From contig CAYJLA010000011.1 of the NCBI GenBank assembly GCA_964371305.1, positions 1 to 34,198 on the forward strand: a DNA stretch of 34,198 nucleotides, given 5' to 3'. Position 1 is the stretch's first letter. Every line of letters begins with the position of its first letter. Origin of the DNA: CAYJLA01 sp964371305. GTDB lineage: Bacteria > Bacillota_I > Bacilli_A > RFN20 > CAG-826. Positions 32,021-34,198 of the stretch are shown here, one piece after another. Under the pieces are notes generated by a model. The model did not search any database, had not been told where the DNA came from, and saw only the letters and a program-made list of their open reading frames with translations. Made by a program: the position numbers and the translations under genes.

Positions 32021-33685
32021 ATGAGTAAAAATACATCACCAGTTCTTATCTATGCGTTAGGCGGTTTAGAAGAAGTAGGTAAGAATACTTATGTTGTTGA
32101 AGACAAAGACAATATTATTCTTTTAGATGCTGGAGTTAAATTCCCAGGAGACAGTCATCCTGGTGTGGATTATGTCATACCTGAATATACACATTTAAAA
32201 GAACACAGGCATAAAATTAAAGCCTTATTCATTACTCATGGACATGAAGATCATATAGGCGGGATTCCATTTCTTGTTAGAACTGTACATGTTCCTATAA
32301 TATATGCACCACGTTTAGCAGCTGCATTAATAAAAGCAAAACTTGATATGATGCGTTTGAAGGAACCTGTAAATATTGAAATATATGACGAAAATACACG
32401 AATTAATGTCGGCAATTTTGAAGTCTCTTTTTTCCGCGTTACACACTCAATACCTGATTCTTTTGGTATTTGCGTTGATACTCCTGAAGGGAGAATCGTT
32501 AACACTGGGGACTTTAAAGTAGACCTCACTCCTGTAGGTCCAGATATGCAGCTTAATAAAATTGCTAAATTGGGTAGCGAAGGTGTGGATTTACTATTAA
32601 GTGATTCTACTAACGCCGAAATTGAAGGTTTTACTCCTAGTGAAAAAACTGTTTTAGCATCAATTGAGGATATATTTGCAAAAGCACAAACAAGAATTAT
32701 CGTATCAACATTTTCTTCAAATATTGCTCGTATTCAACAAGTTATTGAAACGGCTGTTAAACATAATCGTCGTATTGCAATTATAGGTAGGAGCATGGAG
32801 AATACCGTTGAAATATCTAGACGTTTTGGTTATATAAAAATGCCGGACGCTTTCTTAATTAATTCAGAAAACATAAAAGATTATCGACCAAATGAAATAT
32901 GTGTATTATGTACTGGTAGTCAAGGCGAACCGATGGCTGCGTTAAGTCGTATTGCAACTAATGATTTAAAACAGTTGGCAATTCAACCAGGAGATGTTGT
33001 GGTTTTTTCATCATCACCAATTCCTGGCAACGGCCCTAGCATTGAAAGAATAGTTAATTTATTAGCAAAAAATGGCGCCGATGTTATAACTAACAATATT
33101 TTATTTAACTTACATTCTTCAGGTCATCCTGCAAAACAGGAATTAAGATTAGTTTTAAAACTATTCCAACCTAAACACTTTATGCCTGTACATGGTGAAT
33201 ATCGTATGCTTAAATTACATGCTAAAATTGCACATGAGTTAGGGATAAGTGATGATAAAACTTTTATATGTTCTAATGGGGATATACTTGAATTAAAAAA
33301 TCATAAGGTGACCAGAGGCGGAAAATTGCCGGCAAGTGCAATTTATATCGATGGTAATGATTTACAAGGAATTGATTACCACTTGCTTGATGAAAGACTT
33401 GTTATGAAAGAAGATGGAGTAATTGCATACGTTGTAACTTTAGATAAAAATAGCAACAAACTTATTTGTCCTCCAACACTTACAGCTAAAGGATTTATTT
33501 GTGAGGATGTTGATGATTTTATGAATGACATTAGAAAGACTGTTGACGAAAAATTGCACGTACTTTTATCTAGCACGATTCAAACAAGTGAGTTAAAAAT
33601 TCAGTTAAGAAGTTTATTAACACATCTAATACACGAAAAATCAGGTAGAAATCCTGTTATTGTTCCAATTTTACTACAAGTATAA
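32021..33685 (+). CDS. Ribonuclease J
   Basis: Metallo-beta-lactamase/beta-CASP RNase with 5'-3' exo- and endonuclease activity in mRNA decay and rRNA maturation. 554 residues, full length. Start ALGGLEEVGKNTYVVE is typical. The zinc motif HGHEDH is at 73-78; further ligands lie in THSIPDS and NTGDFKVD; the beta-CASP part has VSTFSSNIARIQQ and LCTGSQGEPMAALSRIA; HSSGHPAKQEL and MPVHGEYRML are the last metal motifs. The C-terminal domain (about 450-554) is present. RNase J1 and J2 are not told apart here, but the intact motifs suggest an active enzyme. Followed 3 nt later by maf. Confidence 0.95.
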   Translation: MSKNTSPVLIYALGGLEEVGKNTYVVEDKDNIILLDAGVKFPGDSHPGVDYVIPEYTHLKEHRHKIKALFITHGHEDHIGGIPFLVRTVHVPIIYAPRLAAALIKAKLDMMRLKEPVNIEIYDENTRINVGNFEVSFFRVTHSIPDSFGICVDTPEGRIVNTGDFKVDLTPVGPDMQLNKIAKLGSEGVDLLLSDSTNAEIEGFTPSEKTVLASIEDIFAKAQTRIIVSTFSSNIARIQQVIETAVKHNRRIAIIGRSMENTVEISRRFGYIKMPDAFLINSENIKDYRPNEICVLCTGSQGEPMAALSRIATNDLKQLAIQPGDVVVFSSSPIPGNGPSIERIVNLLAKNGADVITNNILFNLHSSGHPAKQELRLVLKLFQPKHFMPVHGEYRMLKLHAKIAHELGISDDKTFICSNGDILELKNHKVTRGGKLPASAIYIDGNDLQGIDYHLLDERLVMKEDGVIAYVVTLDKNSNKLICPPTLTAKGFICEDVDDFMNDIRKTVDEKLHVLLSSTIQTSELKIQLRSLLTHLIHEKSGRNPVIVPILLQV

Positions 33686-33688
33686 AAT

Positions 33689-34198
33689 ATGATTATACTA
33701 GCTTCAACATCGCCAAGGCGAAGAGAATTACTAAAATTAATTATCGATGATTTTACTATTATTGATCCAAAACTTGACGAAGATAAAGTAGAGTACGAAG
33801 TGCATAATGTTACACAAATTCTTTCTTATGCTAAAGCTAGTGCAGTATTGCAAGACTTCAAAAATGATGTAATAATCGGTTCAGATACAATCATTATGTA
33901 TAATGGGCAAATCATTGGAAAACCAATTAATAAAGATGATGCAATAAAAACGCTGAAATTACTATCAGGCCACCACCATTTCGTCATAACTTCATATACT
34001 ATCATGAACAACAGAAAACACATCACTGAAACTATTAAAACTAAAGTTCAATTCAATGTTCTTAGCGATGAGGAAATTTATCAATATGTAGATCTTTTTA
34101 ATCCATTAGATAAAGCTGGCTCATACGGTATTCAAGATAATTTTCCGCTGATAAAAAGTATAAAAGGTAGTTATTATAATGTGATGGGTTTACCAATT
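33689..34198 (+). CDS. maf: Maf nucleotide pyrophosphatase, 3' end outside window
   Basis: The frame opens with ATG at 33689, 3 nt after the RNase J stop, and stays open for 170 codons to the window edge. The N-terminus IILASTSPRRRELLKL is the Maf signature, D66 in IIGSDTIIM is the expected catalytic Asp, and DKAGSYGIQ plus GSYYNVMGLP match the C-terminal signatures. Maf proteins hydrolyse dTTP, UTP or modified pyrimidine nucleotides. Perhaps 15-20 residues are missing. No strong ribosome site, so it may be coupled to RNase J. Confidence 0.93.
   Translation, partial: MIILASTSPRRRELLKLIIDDFTIIDPKLDEDKVEYEVHNVTQILSYAKASAVLQDFKNDVIIGSDTIIMYNGQIIGKPINKDDAIKTLKLLSGHHHFVITSYTIMNNRKHITETIKTKVQFNVLSDEEIYQYVDLFNPLDKAGSYGIQDNFPLIKSIKGSYYNVMGLPI

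Noticed and set aside
1..34198. Mycoplasma genetic code (TGA = Trp)
   Set aside because: Several complete conserved genes end in TGA (yigZ-like, M24 peptidase) and conserved Trp positions use TGG.
1..34198. CRISPR array, insertion sequence, prophage or toxin-antitoxin module
   Set aside because: No spaced direct repeats, transposase, integrase or phage-type genes were seen; gene content is core metabolism.

Overview
This is an AT-rich bacterial chromosome segment. TGA acts as a real stop (end of the first gene, yigZ-like and M24 peptidase genes), so the code is standard, not the mycoplasma code. AT-richness, compact gene order and a YlbF-rsmD pair suggest a low-GC Firmicute or code-11 Mollicute relative (Acholeplasma/Izemoplasma/RF39-like or Erysipelotrichia-like). 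A flavodiiron protein fused to rubredoxin and a pyrophosphate-type phosphofructokinase fit an anaerobic, fermentative life. No insertion sequence, prophage or CRISPR array is visible; this looks like core chromosome. The taxonomy is inference.

Layout. 2-673: 3' part of a thioredoxin-fold gene entering from the left. 665-8540 (minus): complete F-type ATP synthase operon atpI-B-E-F-H-A-G-D-C, followed 4 nt later by an ATP-grasp ligase gene. 8671-9876 (minus) PPi-type phosphofructokinase, divergent from a uridine-kinase-like protein (10054-11700). 11723-16179 (minus): overlapping operon yigZ-like, M24 peptidase, glycerol kinase, unknown protein. 16227-18367 (plus): zinc-ribbon CPBP protease, TraX-like membrane protein (broken by a 10-N assembly gap) and thioredoxin. 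Then tRNA-Gly, alanine dehydrogenase (minus), an MFS transporter with an ITP/XTP pyrophosphatase, a small membrane protein, tRNA-Ser(GCT), a GNAT acetyltransferase, flavorubredoxin, prolyl-tRNA synthetase preceded by a degenerate GGDEF-EAL protein, tRNA-Ser(CGA), a YitT protein, a membrane-anchored protein of unknown function, a degenerate YfiH/laccase-domain protein, rsmD with a YlbF-like gene, peptide deformylase, RNase J and the 5' part of maf.

Functional picture. ATP synthase, PPi-PFK, glycerol kinase and alanine dehydrogenase are energy and carbon metabolism; thioredoxin and flavorubredoxin handle redox and O2/NO stress; proS, rsmD, def, RNase J, rdgB and maf are housekeeping.

The most interesting signal is regulatory. 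Nine transcription units, including the ATP synthase operon, have a -10 hexamer ending only 6-9 nt before the ATG and no usable Shine-Dalgarno sequence, while genes inside operons mostly have good ones. This predicts widespread leaderless mRNAs, and it moves several gene starts. Also notable: two apparently dead enzymes (a GGDEF-EAL protein and a YfiH protein with all zinc ligands replaced), an ATP synthase c subunit with a second carboxylate in the ion site, and a glycerol kinase lacking the regulatory histidine loop.
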